The notes under the pieces were generated by a model. The model searched no databases. It was not told the DNA's origin and was given only the letters and a program-made list of their open reading frames with translations. From the NCBI RefSeq assembly GCF_001021975.1, contig NZ_CP009928.1, forward strand, positions 4,034,001 to 4,098,000: 64,000 bases of DNA. Reading direction: 5' to 3'. How positions within the stretch are numbered: the first letter of the stretch is position 1; the number at the start of each line of letters is the position of its first letter. This document shows positions 25,594 to 34,257 of this stretch, piece by piece. Made by a program: the position numbers and the translations under genes. This DNA is from Chryseobacterium gallinarum. Its GTDB lineage: Bacteria; Bacteroidota; Bacteroidia; Flavobacteriales; Weeksellaceae.

Positions 25594-25614
25594 GGTAAAA
25601 CCATTAGCGCATCA

Positions 25615-26070
25615 ATGATGGATCATAACAAAGAAAAAATAGAAAACGTAGATTTAATTTTAAAACAGACCTGGTTGGCTGTTTCGAAAATGTACACAGA
25701 ACTTGCCCAGGAGCATGATTCTACGGCTGTACAAGCCCTTACCCTTCTTAAAATTGATCCCAAAGAAGGGACCCGAAGTACAAATCTTGGCCCCAAGATG
25801 GCGATAGAACCGACTTCTTTAACAAGAATTATTAAACTTCTGGAAGATAACGGATACATCTATAAGGAAAAAACCACTACTGACAAACGGGAAGTGATCA
25901 TAAAACTTACAGATAAAGGCCTAAACTCCAGAAATATGTCTAAGGAAGTTGTTGTCAACTTTAACAAAAAAGTAATGGAAAAGATTACTCCGGAGAAAAT
26001 GGAAACCTTTAAAGAGGTCATGGCTGAAATCATGAAAATAGCCAACGAATTATTAAATAACAGAAAATAG
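25615..26070 (+). CDS. MarR-family transcriptional regulator
   Basis: A 151-residue winged-helix repressor. The DNA-binding part is TNLGPKMAIEPTSLTRIIKLLEDNGYIYKEKTTTDKRE split by the wing; helices at both ends form the dimer interface. MarR proteins usually bind palindromes and release them on binding a small ligand; next to fatty-acid genes the ligand is often an acyl-CoA. The upstream frame could begin at TTG 25591, but that codon is inside the -7 box, so the double ATG at 25615/25618 is chosen. It precedes the beta-oxidation genes by 56 bp on the same strand and probably controls them and itself. Confidence 0.88.
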   Translation: MMDHNKEKIENVDLILKQTWLAVSKMYTELAQEHDSTAVQALTLLKIDPKEGTRSTNLGPKMAIEPTSLTRIIKLLEDNGYIYKEKTTTDKREVIIKLTDKGLNSRNMSKEVVVNFNKKVMEKITPEKMETFKEVMAEIMKIANELLNNRK

Positions 26071-26126
26071 ATTATAATGAAACCGTATGGTTCATGTGAC
26101 CTTATTTAAATACTAAAAATTTACAT

Positions 26127-28520
26127 ATGAAAAGAAGAATCAAACATGTAACGGTTCTTGGTTCAGGAATTATGGGAAGCGGTATCGCAGCACACTTTGC
26201 CAATATTGGTGTAGAAGTGTCACTTTTGGATATTGTTCCTTTTGAATTGACTGAAGCTGAACAGAAAAAGGGTTTGACCAAAGAAGACAAAGCAGTAAGA
26301 AACAGAATTGCTTCCGAAAACTTTGAAAAACTTAAAAAAGCAAGTCCTGCACTTCTTTACTCTCCAAAGTTTGCAGATAGAATCACAATAGGCAACTTCG
26401 ATGATGACCTACCAAAAATAAAGAATACAGACTGGATTATTGAAGTAGTAGTTGAAAGACTTGATATCAAAAAATCTGTATACGAAAAAATTGAGCAATT
26501 CAGAAAACCGGGAACATTAATTTCTTCCAATACTTCGGGTATTCCTATCCACTTATTAACTGAAGGAAGGAGCGAAGATTTCAAAAAATACTTTGCAGGG
26601 ACCCACTTCTTTAATCCGGTAAGATATCTTCCTCTTCTTGAGATTATTCCTACCAACGATACAGATCCTGAGATTGTAGATTTTTACATGAATTACGGAG
26701 CGAAATTCTTAGGTAAAACAACCGTTTTAGCAAAAGATACTCCGGCTTTCATCGCCAACAGAATCGGAGTATTCTCTATGATGGATCTTCTTCATAATGT
26801 ACAGAAACTTGGACTTACGGTTTCTGATGTGGATAAACTGACAGGCCCTGTTATCGGGCGTCCAAAATCGGCAACATTCAGAACAGCTGATGTTGTAGGT
26901 CTTGATACTCTGGTAATGGTAGCCAATGGGGTACGCCAAAGTGGCGCAGAAGCCAATGATTTCAATGATGTGTTTGCACTTCCTCCTTATATCCAGAAAA
27001 TGATGGATAATAAATGGCTGGGCTCAAAAACAGAACAAGGTTTCTATAAAAAAGTGAAAAATGCAGAAGGAAAATCTGAAATCCACGGATTAAATCTTGA
27101 TACATTAGAATATGAACTTCAGGGAAAATCATCTTTCCCTACTCTGGAGTTAACAAAAACAATTGATAAACCCATTGACAGGTTCAAAGTACTGATCGGA
27201 GGTAAAGACAAAGCCGGCGAATTATACAGAAAATCATTAGGAGCATTATTTGCTTATGTTTCGCATAAAGTTCCAGAAATTTCTGATGAAGTTTATAAAA
27301 TAGACGATGCCATGAGAGCCGGCTTCGGATGGGAAAATGGCCCGTTTGAAATCTGGGATGCTGTAGGTGTTCAAAAAGGAATTGAACTGGCCAAAGAAGC
27401 CGGGTATGAGGTTTCAGACTGGGTGAAAAATGTAGAAACCTTCTATAAAGTAAATGACGAAGGACAAAGCATCTATGTTGATAAAAACTCCGGAGAATAC
27501 AACAAGATCCCTGGCCAGGACGCTTTCATTATACTGGATAACATCAGAAAAAATAAAACACTTTGGAGTAATTCAGGTGCTGCTATTGAAGATTTAGGTG
27601 ACGGTATCATCAACTTTGAGATCCGCTCAAAAATGAACTCCCTTGGGGGAGAAGTCCTTGACGGATTAAACAGAGCCATTGACCTGGCAGAAAAAGAATA
27701 CGACGGACTGGTAATAGGAAATCAAGGTGCCAACTTCTCTGTGGGAGCCAACCTTGCCATGATCCTTATGATGGCCATCGAACAGGATTGGGATGATTTA
27801 AACATGGCAATCGCTTACTTCCAGAAATCGATGATGAGAGTGCGCTACTCTTCTATTCCTGTAGTAGTAGCTCCTCACGGAATGACTTTAGGAGGCGGTT
27901 GCGAGATGACCATGCACGCAGACCGAGTGGTTGCCGCAGCAGAAACATATATCGGCCTTGTAGAGACAGGTGTTGGTGTAATACCCGGAGGGGGCGGAAC
28001 TAAAGAGCTGACTTTAAGAACATCCAGGGAATTCCATAATGACGATGTTAAAAACAACAGGCTTCGTGATGCTTTCATGAATATTGCCATGGGAAAAGTG
28101 GCTACTTCTGCCTACGAAGCTTACGATATGGGAATCCTTGAAAAAGGAAAAGATATTGTTTCTGTAAGCAAAAACAGACAGATTGCTGAAGCTAAAAAAA
28201 TAGCAAAACTTTTAGCAGAGCAAGGTTACACCCAACCTATTGAGCAAAAAGTAAAAGTTCTTGGTAAAGATGCATTAGGAATGTTCTACGTAGGAACAGA
28301 CCAGATGTTAACAGGAAACTATATCTCTGAGCACGACAAGAAAATTGCAGATAAACTAGCCAACGTAATGGTAGGTGGAAATTTATCCGAACCAACAGTT
28401 GTTACCGAACAGTATTTATTGAACCTTGAAAGAGAGACTTTCCTTCAGCTTTGCGGTGAAAGAAAAACTCTGGAAAGAATTCAATACATGTTGCAAAACG
28501 GAAAACCTTTGAGAAACTAG
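26127..28520 (+). CDS. 3-hydroxyacyl-CoA dehydrogenase / enoyl-CoA hydratase, dehydrogenase-first order
   Basis: A 797-residue bifunctional beta-oxidation enzyme. Residues 1-190 bind NAD (VLGSGIMGSGIAAHFANIG) and carry the catalytic His in FAGTHFFNPVRYLPLLEIIP near residue 158. A C-terminal dehydrogenase domain follows (about 200-440). From about 490 on comes the crotonase fold: NQGANFSVGANLAMI, then GGGCEMTMHADRVV (about 588-601) and VETGVGVIPGGGGTKE with the catalytic Glu residues. E. coli FadB/FadJ has the hydratase first; the reversed order here is the form of many Bacteroidota and Gram-positive FadN-like proteins. It is the first enzyme gene of the MarR locus. Confidence 0.92.
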   Translation: MKRRIKHVTVLGSGIMGSGIAAHFANIGVEVSLLDIVPFELTEAEQKKGLTKEDKAVRNRIASENFEKLKKASPALLYSPKFADRITIGNFDDDLPKIKNTDWIIEVVVERLDIKKSVYEKIEQFRKPGTLISSNTSGIPIHLLTEGRSEDFKKYFAGTHFFNPVRYLPLLEIIPTNDTDPEIVDFYMNYGAKFLGKTTVLAKDTPAFIANRIGVFSMMDLLHNVQKLGLTVSDVDKLTGPVIGRPKSATFRTADVVGLDTLVMVANGVRQSGAEANDFNDVFALPPYIQKMMDNKWLGSKTEQGFYKKVKNAEGKSEIHGLNLDTLEYELQGKSSFPTLELTKTIDKPIDRFKVLIGGKDKAGELYRKSLGALFAYVSHKVPEISDEVYKIDDAMRAGFGWENGPFEIWDAVGVQKGIELAKEAGYEVSDWVKNVETFYKVNDEGQSIYVDKNSGEYNKIPGQDAFIILDNIRKNKTLWSNSGAAIEDLGDGIINFEIRSKMNSLGGEVLDGLNRAIDLAEKEYDGLVIGNQGANFSVGANLAMILMMAIEQDWDDLNMAIAYFQKSMMRVRYSSIPVVVAPHGMTLGGGCEMTMHADRVVAAAETYIGLVETGVGVIPGGGGTKELTLRTSREFHNDDVKNNRLRDAFMNIAMGKVATSAYEAYDMGILEKGKDIVSVSKNRQIAEAKKIAKLLAEQGYTQPIEQKVKVLGKDALGMFYVGTDQMLTGNYISEHDKKIADKLANVMVGGNLSEPTVVTEQYLLNLERETFLQLCGERKTLERIQYMLQNGKPLRN

Positions 28521-28522
28521 CA

Positions 28523-28545
28523 GGGAGCTCCGTAGGAGCGGACTG
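28523..28545 (+). repeat. REP-like palindrome, left of the RAYT remnant
   Basis: GCTCC-GTA-GGAGC (28527-28539) inside GGGAGCTCCGTAGGAGCGG. The same unit, inverted, lies at 28925-28946. GC content is far above the surroundings. Confidence 0.7.
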
Positions 28546-28574
28546 TTAATAGCTGAATAATTAAGAATTACAGA

Positions 28575-28592
28575 GCCTCGTAGAGGCGACCT
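28575..28592 (+). repeat. second REP-like palindrome
   Basis: GCCTC-GTA-GAGGC followed by GACCT. It is a variant of the unit at 28527 with the same GTA loop and 5-bp stem, directly upstream of the RAYT start. Confidence 0.65.
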
Positions 28593-28602
28593 ATTAATTT
28601 TT

Positions 28603-28924
28603 ATGGCAAATACCTACACACAGATTTATCTTCAGATTGTTTTCGCTGTAAAAGGAAGGCAAAACCTGATTAGTAAAGGATATTAAAGCAGGCTCTTCAA
28701 AGTTCATCAATGAGAAAGGGTGGATAAATGGAAAGTTCAACTGGCAGGAAGGATACGGAGCTTTTTCTTATTCTAAAAGCAGTGTAGATTCGGTTATAAA
28801 ATATATTTTGAATCAGGAAGAACATCATAAAAAGAAAACTTTCAAAGAAGAATACTTGGATGTAATGTCAAAATTTGAAATAGAATATGATCCAAAATAT
28901 TTATTTGAATGGATTGAAGATTAA
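28603..28924 (+). pseudogene. remnant of a REP-associated tyrosine (IS200-like) transposase
   Basis: The first 26 codons from ATG 28603 read MANTYTQIYLQIVFAVKGRQ and on, the usual beginning of Bacteroidota RAYT transposases. The frame then stops at 28684. From 28679, in the +1 frame, the reading continues as DIKAGSSKFINEKGW, KFNWQEGYGAFSYS and KYILNQEEHHKKKTF through to FEWIED and a stop at 28924. A full protein has about 150 residues; about 50 from the middle, including the His-x-His metal site, are missing, so the gene is dead. It is flanked by inverted REP-like palindromes. Family recognition is from recall of these conserved phrases. Confidence 0.8.
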
Positions 28925-28946
28925 CAGGTCGCTCCTACGGAGCTCC
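28925..28946 (-). repeat. REP-like palindrome, right of the RAYT remnant
   Basis: GGTCGCTCCTACGGAGCTCC, the near-exact inverse of the left copy (28523-28545); stem GCTCC-TAC-GGAGC at 28931-28943. Together with the left copies it marks a RAYT-REP unit. Confidence 0.7.
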
Positions 28947-29024
28947 AAATTTACAAAACTTAAAAGCTATAAACAGGATACCTATACGAGGTTAAAATCT
29001 AACAAAATACTTTAATACAAAACA

Positions 29025-30203
29025 ATGAAAACAGCATACATAGTAAAAGGATTCAGAACAGCAGTAGGAAAAGCGCCGAAAGGTTCCCTGCGTTTTACAC
29101 GTCCCGATGTAATGGCGGCTACGGTTATTGAAAAATTAATGGCTGAGCTTCCTCAATTAGATAAAAACAGAATTGATGACCTTATTGTAGGAAATGCAAT
29201 GCCGGAAGCTGAGCAAGGGCTTAATGTGGCAAGGCTGATCTCTCTGATGGGGTTAAACACGGATAAGGTTCCGGGAGTTACGGTAAACAGATACTGTGCT
29301 TCAGGAAGTGAGGCGATTGCGATTGCTTCTGCAAAAATCCAGGCCGGAATGGCTGATTGTATCATCGCTGGTGGTACCGAATCTATGTCGTACATCCCAA
29401 TGGGTGGTTACAAGCCTGTACCTGAAACGGATATTGCTAAAACAAACCCTGATTATTACTGGGGAATGGGTTACACTGCAGAGGAAGTGGCTAAACAGTA
29501 CAACATTACCAGAGAAGAACAGGATCAGTTTGCTTTTGAATCTCACATGAAAGCGTTGAAAGCGAATCAGGAAGGCAGATTTGCGAATCAGATTGTTCCG
29601 GTACCTGTAGAATATAACTTCCTGGATGAAAACCAGAAGATGCAGACAAAGAAATTTGATTTCTCAGTGGATGAAGGCCCAAGAGCGGATACTTCATTAG
29701 CAGGGTTAGCGAAGCTTAGACCTGTATTTGCCAACGGAGGAAGCGTAACAGCCGGAAACTCTTCTCAAATGAGTGACGGAGCTGCTTTCGTAATGGTAAT
29801 GAGTGAAGAAATGGTAAAAGAATTGGGTTTACAGCCGGAAGCTAGATTAGTAGCTTATGCAGCAGCCGGGCTTGAACCAAGAATCATGGGGATGGGACCT
29901 GTCTATGCTATTCCAAAGGCGTTGAAACAAGCTGGTCTGGAATTAAAAGATATTGAATTGATCGAACTTAACGAGGCTTTCGCTTCCCAATCGGTTGCCA
30001 TTAAAAAAGAATTAGGTTTAAATCCTGATATTTTAAATGTCAATGGAGGTGCCATTGCTTTAGGTCACCCACTTGGATGTACCGGAACAAAATTAACCGT
30101 TCAGCTTTTAGACGAAATGAGAAAACGTGGCAATAAGTATGGAATGGTTTCTATGTGTGTGGGAACCGGACAAGGTGCGGCTTCGATTTTTGAATTGTTA
30201 TAG
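29025..30203 (+). CDS. acetyl-CoA C-acyltransferase (thiolase)
   Basis: A 392-residue thiolase that cleaves 3-ketoacyl-CoA to acetyl-CoA and a shortened acyl-CoA, the last step of beta-oxidation. The nucleophilic Cys lies in NRYCASGSEAIAIA near residue 90. The C-terminal catalytic pair is in NGGAIALGHPLGCTGTKL (His about 348) and MCVGTGQGAAS (Cys about 378). NEAFASQS is also present. Length is normal. It follows the dehydrogenase/hydratase gene but is separated by 504 bases holding the RAYT remnant; the operon may have been interrupted yet still read through. Confidence 0.94.
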   Translation: MKTAYIVKGFRTAVGKAPKGSLRFTRPDVMAATVIEKLMAELPQLDKNRIDDLIVGNAMPEAEQGLNVARLISLMGLNTDKVPGVTVNRYCASGSEAIAIASAKIQAGMADCIIAGGTESMSYIPMGGYKPVPETDIAKTNPDYYWGMGYTAEEVAKQYNITREEQDQFAFESHMKALKANQEGRFANQIVPVPVEYNFLDENQKMQTKKFDFSVDEGPRADTSLAGLAKLRPVFANGGSVTAGNSSQMSDGAAFVMVMSEEMVKELGLQPEARLVAYAAAGLEPRIMGMGPVYAIPKALKQAGLELKDIELIELNEAFASQSVAIKKELGLNPDILNVNGGAIALGHPLGCTGTKLTVQLLDEMRKRGNKYGMVSMCVGTGQGAASIFELL

Positions 30204-30205
30204 AC

Positions 30206-30346
30206 TCTCTTTATGAATTGCAAACTCAAATTATTATTTCAGGCAACAGAAATTACCTAGAAATTTCTAAAACCGAAAAAATAGAAAATAAAATCATAGA
30301 ACTACAGAGAATGATTTCTGGCTTTCAAAAGAATTTAATATTGTAA
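30206..30346 (+). pseudogene. C-terminal remnant of a four-helix-bundle (S23-like) protein gene
   Basis: Right after the thiolase stop an open frame without start codon reads SLYELQTQIIISGNRNYLEI, then KTEKIENKIIELQRMISGF and QKNLIL before a stop at 30344. This matches the last two helices of the four-helix-bundle family first known from 23S rRNA intervening sequences and abundant in Bacteroidota, where full proteins have about 120 residues. The first ~75 residues are gone. The join with the thiolase end suggests deletion or insertion at that point. Recognition is by pattern (ELQTQ, IQRMI-type line) and not by a search. Confidence 0.6.
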
Positions 30347-30396
30347 GTCTTTATTCTTTTCTCTTTGTTCTTTAATCTAAAAAAATAAAATAATAT

Positions 30397-32172
30397 ATGG
30401 CTACATTAAAAGGAGGGGAATTCCTGATCAAACAAATTCCTGCAAATGAAATTTTCAGTCTTGAAGAACTGAATGAAGAACAAAAAATGCTTCGTGATTC
30501 CGCGAAAGAATTTATAGATAGAGAGGTAGTGCCTCAGAGGGAACGTTTTGAAAAGAAAGATTATGCATTTACTGAAGAAACAATGCGTAAGCTTGGAGAA
30601 ATGGGAATGCTGGGAATTGCAGTTCCTGAAGAATACGGGGGTCTTGGAATGGGCTTTGTAACCACTATGCTTGCTTGTGATTACCTTTCGGGAACTACAG
30701 GTTCATTAGCTACAGCTTATGGAGCACATACCGGAATCGGGACCCTTCCTATTGTTCTTTACGGAACTGAAGAGCAAAAGAAAAAATATCTTCCGGACCT
30801 GGCTACAGGAACAAAATTCGGGGCTTATTGCCTGACTGAACCGGATGCTGGTTCTGATGCCAACTCAGGAAAAACAAGAGCTAAACTTTCTGAAGACGGG
30901 AAACACTATATCATCAATGGTCAGAAAATGTGGATCTCTAATGCAGGTTTCGCAGATACATTCACATTATTTGCTAAAATTGATGATGACAAAAACATCA
31001 CAGGTTTCGTTATCAACAGATCTGAGCTTGAAAATCCAGAGAGCTTAACTTTCGGAGAAGAAGAGCATAAATTGGGTATCCGTGCCTCTTCCACCCGTCA
31101 GGTTTTCTTCAATGATATGAAAGTTCCTGTAGAAAATCTTTTAGGAGAAAGAAATAACGGTTTTAAAATCGCATTAAATGCATTGAACGTAGGCCGTATC
31201 AAATTAGCAGCAGCATGTCTGGATGCACAAAGAAGAATCTTAAACCATTCTATTCAGTATTCTAATGAGAGAAAGCAGTTTGGAGTTTCTATCTCTACTT
31301 TCGGAGCCATCAGAAAGAAAATTGCTGAAATGGCAACGGGGGTGTTCGTAAGCGAGGCAGGTTCTTACAGGGCTGCTAAAAACGTTCAGGATAAGATTGA
31401 TGAATTGGTAGCAGGCGGAATGGATCATCAGGCTGCAGAATTGAAAGGTGTTGAAGAATTTGCTGTAGAATGCTCTATTCTTAAAGTATTCGTTTCCGAT
31501 CTTGCCCAGCATACTGCGGATGAAGGAATCCAGGTGTATGGTGGTATGGGATTCTCCGAAGATACTCCAATGGAAGCTGCATGGAGAGATTCAAGAATTT
31601 CAAGAATCTACGAAGGAACTAACGAAATCAACAGGCTATTGGCGGTAGGAATGCTGATCAAGAGAGCCATGAAAGGCGAGCTGGATCTTTTATCTCCTGC
31701 AATGGCTATCAGCAAAGAACTGATGGGCATTCCTTCTTTTGAAGTTCCTGATTATTCAGAATTCATGAGTGAGGAAAAAGCCATTATTGCTAATCTTAAG
31801 AAAGTATTCTTAATGGTTTCAGGAGCAGCCCTTCAGAAATATATGACGGAGATTGAAAAACAACAGCATTTATTATTGAATGCTTCCGAAATTCTTAACC
31901 AGATTTATATGGCAGAATCTGCTGTATTGAGAGCAGAAAAACATTTCTCTCCTGATTCTGTAGAAGCGGCTATGGCTCAATTGAACCTTTATAAAGCTGT
32001 TGAAAAAATCATCACTGCGGCTAAAGAAGGAATTGTTTCTTTCGCTGAAGGAGATGAGCAGAGAATGATGCTGTCAGGATTAAGAAGATTCACGAAATAT
32101 ACCAATCACCCGAATGTAGTGGCTCTAACTGAAAAGATTGCAGCCCACTATATCGAAAAAGGAGCTTATTAG
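30397..32172 (+). CDS. acyl-CoA dehydrogenase
   Basis: A 591-residue flavoenzyme for the first step of beta-oxidation. N-terminal helices contain AVPEEYGGLGMGFVTTML; the FAD and substrate lines are YCLTEPDAGSDANSGKTRA and GQKMWISNAGFADTF. The C-terminal domain contains QVYGGMGFSEDTPMEAAWRD and the catalytic base in IYEGTNEINRLL (Glu near residue 406). After about residue 425 a helical extension of 160 residues follows, typical of the very-long-chain (ACADVL-like) and Bacteroidota type. It completes the locus with the dehydrogenase/hydratase and the thiolase, probably under the MarR regulator. Confidence 0.94.
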   Translation: MATLKGGEFLIKQIPANEIFSLEELNEEQKMLRDSAKEFIDREVVPQRERFEKKDYAFTEETMRKLGEMGMLGIAVPEEYGGLGMGFVTTMLACDYLSGTTGSLATAYGAHTGIGTLPIVLYGTEEQKKKYLPDLATGTKFGAYCLTEPDAGSDANSGKTRAKLSEDGKHYIINGQKMWISNAGFADTFTLFAKIDDDKNITGFVINRSELENPESLTFGEEEHKLGIRASSTRQVFFNDMKVPVENLLGERNNGFKIALNALNVGRIKLAAACLDAQRRILNHSIQYSNERKQFGVSISTFGAIRKKIAEMATGVFVSEAGSYRAAKNVQDKIDELVAGGMDHQAAELKGVEEFAVECSILKVFVSDLAQHTADEGIQVYGGMGFSEDTPMEAAWRDSRISRIYEGTNEINRLLAVGMLIKRAMKGELDLLSPAMAISKELMGIPSFEVPDYSEFMSEEKAIIANLKKVFLMVSGAALQKYMTEIEKQQHLLLNASEILNQIYMAESAVLRAEKHFSPDSVEAAMAQLNLYKAVEKIITAAKEGIVSFAEGDEQRMMLSGLRRFTKYTNHPNVVALTEKIAAHYIEKGAY

Positions 32173-32196
32173 TCTTTATAACATACATTTGATTCA

Positions 32197-32221
32197 GGCG
32201 TCTCATTTTGAGGCGCTTTTT
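32197..32221 (+). terminator. terminator of the beta-oxidation locus
   Basis: GCGTCTC and GAGGCGC pair (one G-U) around a short loop at 32198-32215, followed by T5. Confidence 0.7.
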
Positions 32222-32263
32222 GTTTCAAAAAAATTTATTAATTTTAGTTTAAATTAATAACAC

Positions 32264-32578
32264 ATGAAAACATTATTATTTCCCCTGGTCTTATTTTCTG
32301 TGAGTTTATCTGGCCAGGAAAAAGAACAGCTTAAGGTTTTTCCGAAGACAGATACTGCAAAAATATACAGTGAGAATCAATTGCTGAAAAAGCTTGAATC
32401 CAATCCGAACAAGCGACAAAAAAAATTCTATAAAATTCTGGTTTCACAACCTAAAAAGGACATTACTTATATGGCCTTAAAAGAACCTCAAAAAGACTAT
32501 TCAAAATATAAAATTTTAAATTCCATCATTCCTGAAATCCCCAAGGTGGATTTAAAAAAGATCATACCCTCCAAATAA
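32264..32578 (+). CDS. small secreted hypothetical protein
   Basis: A 104-residue protein with a signal peptide (LLFPLVLFSVSLSGQ). The rest is basic and lysine-rich, ending in PEIPKVDLKKIIPSK. I do not recognise a family. The near-consensus TAATTTTA 25 bases upstream could be a weak promoter. It lies between the beta-oxidation terminator and the YegP-like gene. Confidence 0.6.
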   Translation: MKTLLFPLVLFSVSLSGQEKEQLKVFPKTDTAKIYSENQLLKKLESNPNKRQKKFYKILVSQPKKDITYMALKEPQKDYSKYKILNSIIPEIPKVDLKKIIPSK

Positions 32579-32608
32579 TCACAAGCAACAATTTTAAAAA
32601 CTATTCAT

Positions 32609-32944
32609 ATGGGAAAATTTATTATTTCTAAAAGAAACAACGGTGACTTTCAGTTTAACCTTAAAGCAGGTAATGGCCAGGTAATTTTAACCAGCCAGGG
32701 GTATAGCTCAAAACCTTCCTGTGAAAACGGCATAGAATCTGTAAAAACAAATGCACAGGACTATTCCAGGTTTGAAAGAAATACAGCTAAAGATGGCAGA
32801 TGCTACTTTAACCTTAAAGCCGGAAACGGACAAATCATAGGAACAAGCCAGATGTATGAATCTGATAACGGAATGGAAAACGGAATAGAATCTGTAAAAA
32901 ACAATGCTCCCAATGCATCTGTGGAAGAGGAAATCAACAATTAA
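32609..32944 (+). CDS. YegP-like DUF1508 protein with two repeats
   Basis: A 111-residue protein made of two copies of a ~50-residue beta-rich unit: residues 1-50 (NGDFQFNLKAGNGQVILTSQ, then CENGIESVKTNA) and residues 53-103 (DGRCYFNLKAGNGQIIGTSQ, then MENGIESVKNNA). This tandem DUF1508 layout is that of E. coli YegP. The function is not established; no export signal is present. A terminator follows at once. Confidence 0.88.
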   Translation: MGKFIISKRNNGDFQFNLKAGNGQVILTSQGYSSKPSCENGIESVKTNAQDYSRFERNTAKDGRCYFNLKAGNGQIIGTSQMYESDNGMENGIESVKNNAPNASVEEEINN

Positions 32945-32964
32945 AATCATCTGAAATAATCTTG

Positions 32965-32997
32965 AAAAAAATGCCTTATTTTTTTAAGGCATTTTTT
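32965..32997 (+). terminator. terminator of the YegP-like gene
   Basis: AAAAAATGCCTTA and TAAGGCATTTTTT pair around a T-rich loop, ending in T6. The next promoter begins in its last base. Confidence 0.85.
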
Positions 32998-33004
32998 ATT
33001 TTTG
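32997..33004 (+). promoter_or_regulatory. -7 promoter element of the HD-domain gene
   Basis: TATTTTTG, exact match, 21 nt before the ATG at 33026. It covers a TTG (33002) that could be mistaken for the start codon. Confidence 0.5.
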
Positions 33005-33025
33005 TATTCTATTTTCATAGAAAAA

Positions 33026-33472
33026 ATGACAAAAGAAGAACTGCTGAATAAAGCTATAAAGATTGCCGATAAGGCTCATAAAGGACAAACGGACAAATAC
33101 CATGCTCCCTATATTGCCCACGTTATGCGCGTTATGGAATACGGTAAAACACTGGATGAAAAAATTGTAGGAGTCCTGCACGATGTGGTAGAAGATCATC
33201 CCCTGGAATTCAGTCTTGATTATTTAAGAACCGAAGGCTTTCCGGAATATATCATTTTTGCGATAAGCTGCCTTACCAAATTTGATCCTGAAGAAGATTA
33301 TGACGAATTCATCAAACGAACAGAAAGATCTCCTCTTGCCGTAGCGGTAAAACTTAACGACCTTCGTGATAATATGGACCTTAGAAGAGTAAACAGAGAA
33401 CTTACTCCTAAAGATATTAAAAGATTCAATAAGTATCTGAAAGCCTATCGTTACCTGATAGAAAAGTATTAA
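33026..33472 (+). CDS. HD-domain phosphohydrolase (RelA/SpoT N-terminal-like)
   Basis: A 148-residue protein with a metal-dependent HD fold. The family landmarks are AIKIADKAHKGQTDKYHAPYIAH (here split), GVLHDVVEDHP with the HD pair (about residues 53-60), and VAVKLNDLRDNMDLRR with the distal Asp. This is the hydrolase half of bifunctional (p)ppGpp enzymes and of small alarmone hydrolases (Mesh1-like). The synthetase domain is absent. Hydrolysis of (p)ppGpp or a related nucleotide is likely but the substrate is not proven. Its end overlaps the convergent DUF2490 gene by 4 bp. Confidence 0.82.
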   Translation: MTKEELLNKAIKIADKAHKGQTDKYHAPYIAHVMRVMEYGKTLDEKIVGVLHDVVEDHPLEFSLDYLRTEGFPEYIIFAISCLTKFDPEEDYDEFIKRTERSPLAVAVKLNDLRDNMDLRRVNRELTPKDIKRFNKYLKAYRYLIEKY

Positions 33473-34185
33473 TCTGCCCCCGGGAAATCGTAGGTTTTCA
33501 CATGATGATCTGTTCCGTCAATATTGATGTTTAAAGCAAGATAAATAAAATGCAGGTTTTTATTTCCTTTAGCTTCAAACTCGCGCTGCCACAGGTAACC
33601 GGTTAAGATTCCGAAATATTCATCAATCTGATAGCCGAAACCGCCGTATACTCTATTTCGTGCAAAAGTAGGCTTCATCGGACTTACCAGGAAAATTTCG
33701 TCATAAGCATTGGCAAAAATTGTCCCTTTCTTAATCGTTTTTGAATTTAACGGTACACTGACATTCAGACGGTACCGGTAACGCATTCTTTGTGAGGTAT
33801 TGTCGGTCTGGGGTTCATAAAACCAGCTTTTCTCGGCCCGGAAACGGTTTTCAAACTTTACGATCCCCTTTTTGAAATCTATTACATCCTGAAGCCATAC
33901 CCTGAACTCTTCCCTGCTTAAGCTATGATTTTTATAATTGACATATCTTCCGAGCCCTATGAAAGGTTTATGATTCTTGGTTAAATTGTACCCTACCCCT
34001 CCTTTTATTTCATAATAGTCAGGGTACGTGTAATCTTCATTACCACGAAGCTGACCTTCTGCATAGAGGAAAAATTTTGGATGAAACTTATAGGTCAGAG
34101 TCACTGCATTGAAGCTGGAAACATGTTCCTGTGATTTAAAAAATGTAATACTGAAAAGCAAACCCAGACTTAAAAAAAGCTTCAT
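33469..34185 (-). CDS. DUF2490 outer-membrane protein
   Basis: A 238-residue exported protein (signal KLFLSLGLLFSITFFKSQ) with alternating amphipathic beta-strands, fitting a small outer-membrane barrel. The phrases FLYAEGQLRGNEDYTYPDYYEIKG (shortened), VGYNLTKNHKPFIGLGRYVNY, and RMRYRYRLNVSVPL match the DUF2490 family. The function of DUF2490 is unknown. A -7 box lies 13 nt upstream. Confidence 0.8.
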   Translation of the reverse strand: MKLFLSLGLLFSITFFKSQEHVSSFNAVTLTYKFHPKFFLYAEGQLRGNEDYTYPDYYEIKGGVGYNLTKNHKPFIGLGRYVNYKNHSLSREEFRVWLQDVIDFKKGIVKFENRFRAEKSWFYEPQTDNTSQRMRYRYRLNVSVPLNSKTIKKGTIFANAYDEIFLVSPMKPTFARNRVYGGFGYQIDEYFGILTGYLWQREFEAKGNKNLHFIYLALNINIDGTDHHVKTYDFPGAD

Positions 34186-34198
34186 AAAAAAATTTTTG

Positions 34199-34206
34199 CA
34201 AATGTA
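34199..34206 (-). promoter_or_regulatory. -7 promoter element of the DUF2490 gene
   Basis: TACATTTG on the minus strand, exact TAnnTTTG match, 13 nt from the ATG. Confidence 0.45.
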
Positions 34207-34257
34207 TATCTTTTAACAATTTGTTAATATTAACTTTAATTAATATCAACTTAACAT

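Noticed and set aside
25591..25614. TTG starts at 25591 (MarR), 33002 (HD hydrolase) and 51727 (nuclease)
   Set aside because: The first two overlap the -7 boxes; all three are followed by an ATG that begins the expected protein. TTG was kept only for porQ and the DtxR-family gene, where no ATG is usable.
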